This document shows positions 5,001 through 5,286 of a stretch of DNA of 5,286 nt, piece by piece; position 1 is the stretch's first letter; the number at the start of each line of letters is the position of its first letter. The notes under the pieces are model-generated. The model had not been told where the DNA came from and searched no databases. It saw only the letters and a program-made list of their open reading frames with translations. A program made the translations under genes and the position numbers. Origin of the DNA: Chloroflexota bacterium (GTDB lineage Bacteria; Chloroflexota; Dehalococcoidia; Lucifugimonadales; Australimonadaceae). The stretch is from contig JAPOOH010000337.1 in the NCBI GenBank assembly GCA_026713505.1, positions 1-5,286 on the forward strand, given 5' to 3'.

Positions 5001-5118
5001 GGGCTGCGAGGTTGCGCTAAAGCGCGGGACCGACGGGGCTCCTCTCAGCATGACAACACCGCTCCGCTCAGCCGGTTCACCCTCACCCTAACCCTCTCCC
5101 CTCGAGGGAGAGGGGACC
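5001..5118 (+). repeat. Composite tandem repeat, unit C (partial)
   Basis: This third unit ends after the CCCTCACC palindrome (5080-5118) and lacks the GGAT-type module. The first hairpin is two bases shorter than in the other units (GCGC-TAAA-GCGC, 5014-5025). The palindrome has 9-bp arms 5092-5100 and 5106-5114 around CTCGA. The array therefore stops about 20 bases before the putative - strand gene. Confidence 0.85.
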
Positions 5119-5139
5119 GAGCATCCTGGTCCGCCCGGC

Positions 5140-5286
5140 TCAGGAGGAGACGGCGGCTCGCGCCGGACCGGGCGGTTGCCTGAGGACGAACGTCCCGCGC
5201 ACGTCCCGGAGGCTCATCGCGCCGCTCTCCAGCAGCGCTCCGCGTATGCCGGGACGATGGCGCGTGCGAACGTCCACAGCGATCAG
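5140..5286 (-). CDS. Possible C-terminal end of an unidentified protein (partial)
   Basis: On the - strand a frame is open from the window edge (5286) to TGA at 5142-5140, giving 48 residues starting LIAVDVRTRHRPG and ending PARAAVSS. The family is not recognised. Repeat DNA stops abruptly just beyond its stop codon, as expected at a gene end, and the sequence SLRDVRGTFVLRQPPG has a protein-like composition. With 48 codons in GC-rich DNA, chance is a serious alternative. The other - strand frame through this stretch is Arg/Ser-rich and less protein-like. If real, it runs in the same direction as the dehydrogenase and lies upstream of it across the repeat array. Confidence 0.38.
   Translation of the reverse strand: MIAVDVRTRHRPGIRGALLESGAMSLRDVRGTFVLRQPPGPARAAVSS

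Larger units (their letters stand above)
4385..5139. other. 755-base gene-free region with repeats, upstream of glutamate dehydrogenase
   Basis: No credible gene is seen on either strand. From left to right it holds the dehydrogenase ribosome binding site, a CGCCAG/CTGGCG inverted repeat, repeat R1 copy 2, a degenerate CCCTCACC-family copy near 4554-4582, and a tandem array of a composite unit of about 200 bp from 4601 to 5118. Open frames here change composition at repeat boundaries and lack recognisable domains. Any dehydrogenase promoter should lie within about 4400-4600, but no confident -35/-10 pair was seen. Confidence 0.7.

Noticed and set aside
4848..5051. Small - strand protein of 67 codons containing VTPAKAGIQ
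   Set aside because: The AKAGIQ-type peptide is the usual translation of the palindromic GGAT-type repeat, and the whole frame lies within the tandem array.
4601..5118. CRISPR array
   Set aside because: The repeating unit is about 200 bp with internal palindromes, there are no short uniform spacers, and no cas gene is nearby.

Overview
This is a GC-rich bacterial window holding two complete, overlapping membrane-transporter genes on the + strand, one complete glutamate dehydrogenase gene on the - strand, and what may be the 3' end of another - strand gene at the right edge. No RNA gene, phage gene, transposase or CRISPR array is visible. Taxonomy cannot be fixed from sequence alone. The GC-rich composition, the YGLRPDG-type MFS permeases and the heavy load of short palindromic repeats would suit an uncultured Chloroflexota (Dehalococcoidia/SAR202-like) genome, but this is a low-confidence guess.

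Layout: 1-132 is a repeat-bearing leader. 133-1488 and 1488-2792 encode paralogous 12-TM major facilitator permeases whose stop and start codons share one base (TGATG), so they are almost certainly co-transcribed and probably translationally coupled. 2793-3136 is a convergent intergenic region packed with repeats. 3137-4384 (-) is a 415-aa glutamate dehydrogenase with all expected active-site residues and a strong ribosome binding site. 4385-5139 is about 755 bases without a gene, dominated by a composite tandem repeat of about 200 bp. 5140-5286 (-) is an open frame running off the edge.

The genes suggest import or export of small organic acids (the permeases, substrate unknown) next to the glutamate/2-oxoglutarate/ammonium node (the dehydrogenase). 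The two units are convergent, so a functional link is not shown.

The most interesting layer is the repeats. At least three separate palindromic families recur, all in the same orientation whatever the direction of the neighbouring gene. One is a two-hairpin element (4-54 and 3036-3086) in which four of the five differences between copies are compensatory changes within one stem, which argues for selection on a folded RNA or single-stranded DNA. Another family lies in frame inside the cytoplasmic linker of the first permease. The tandem array upstream of the dehydrogenase appears to be built from these same modules.
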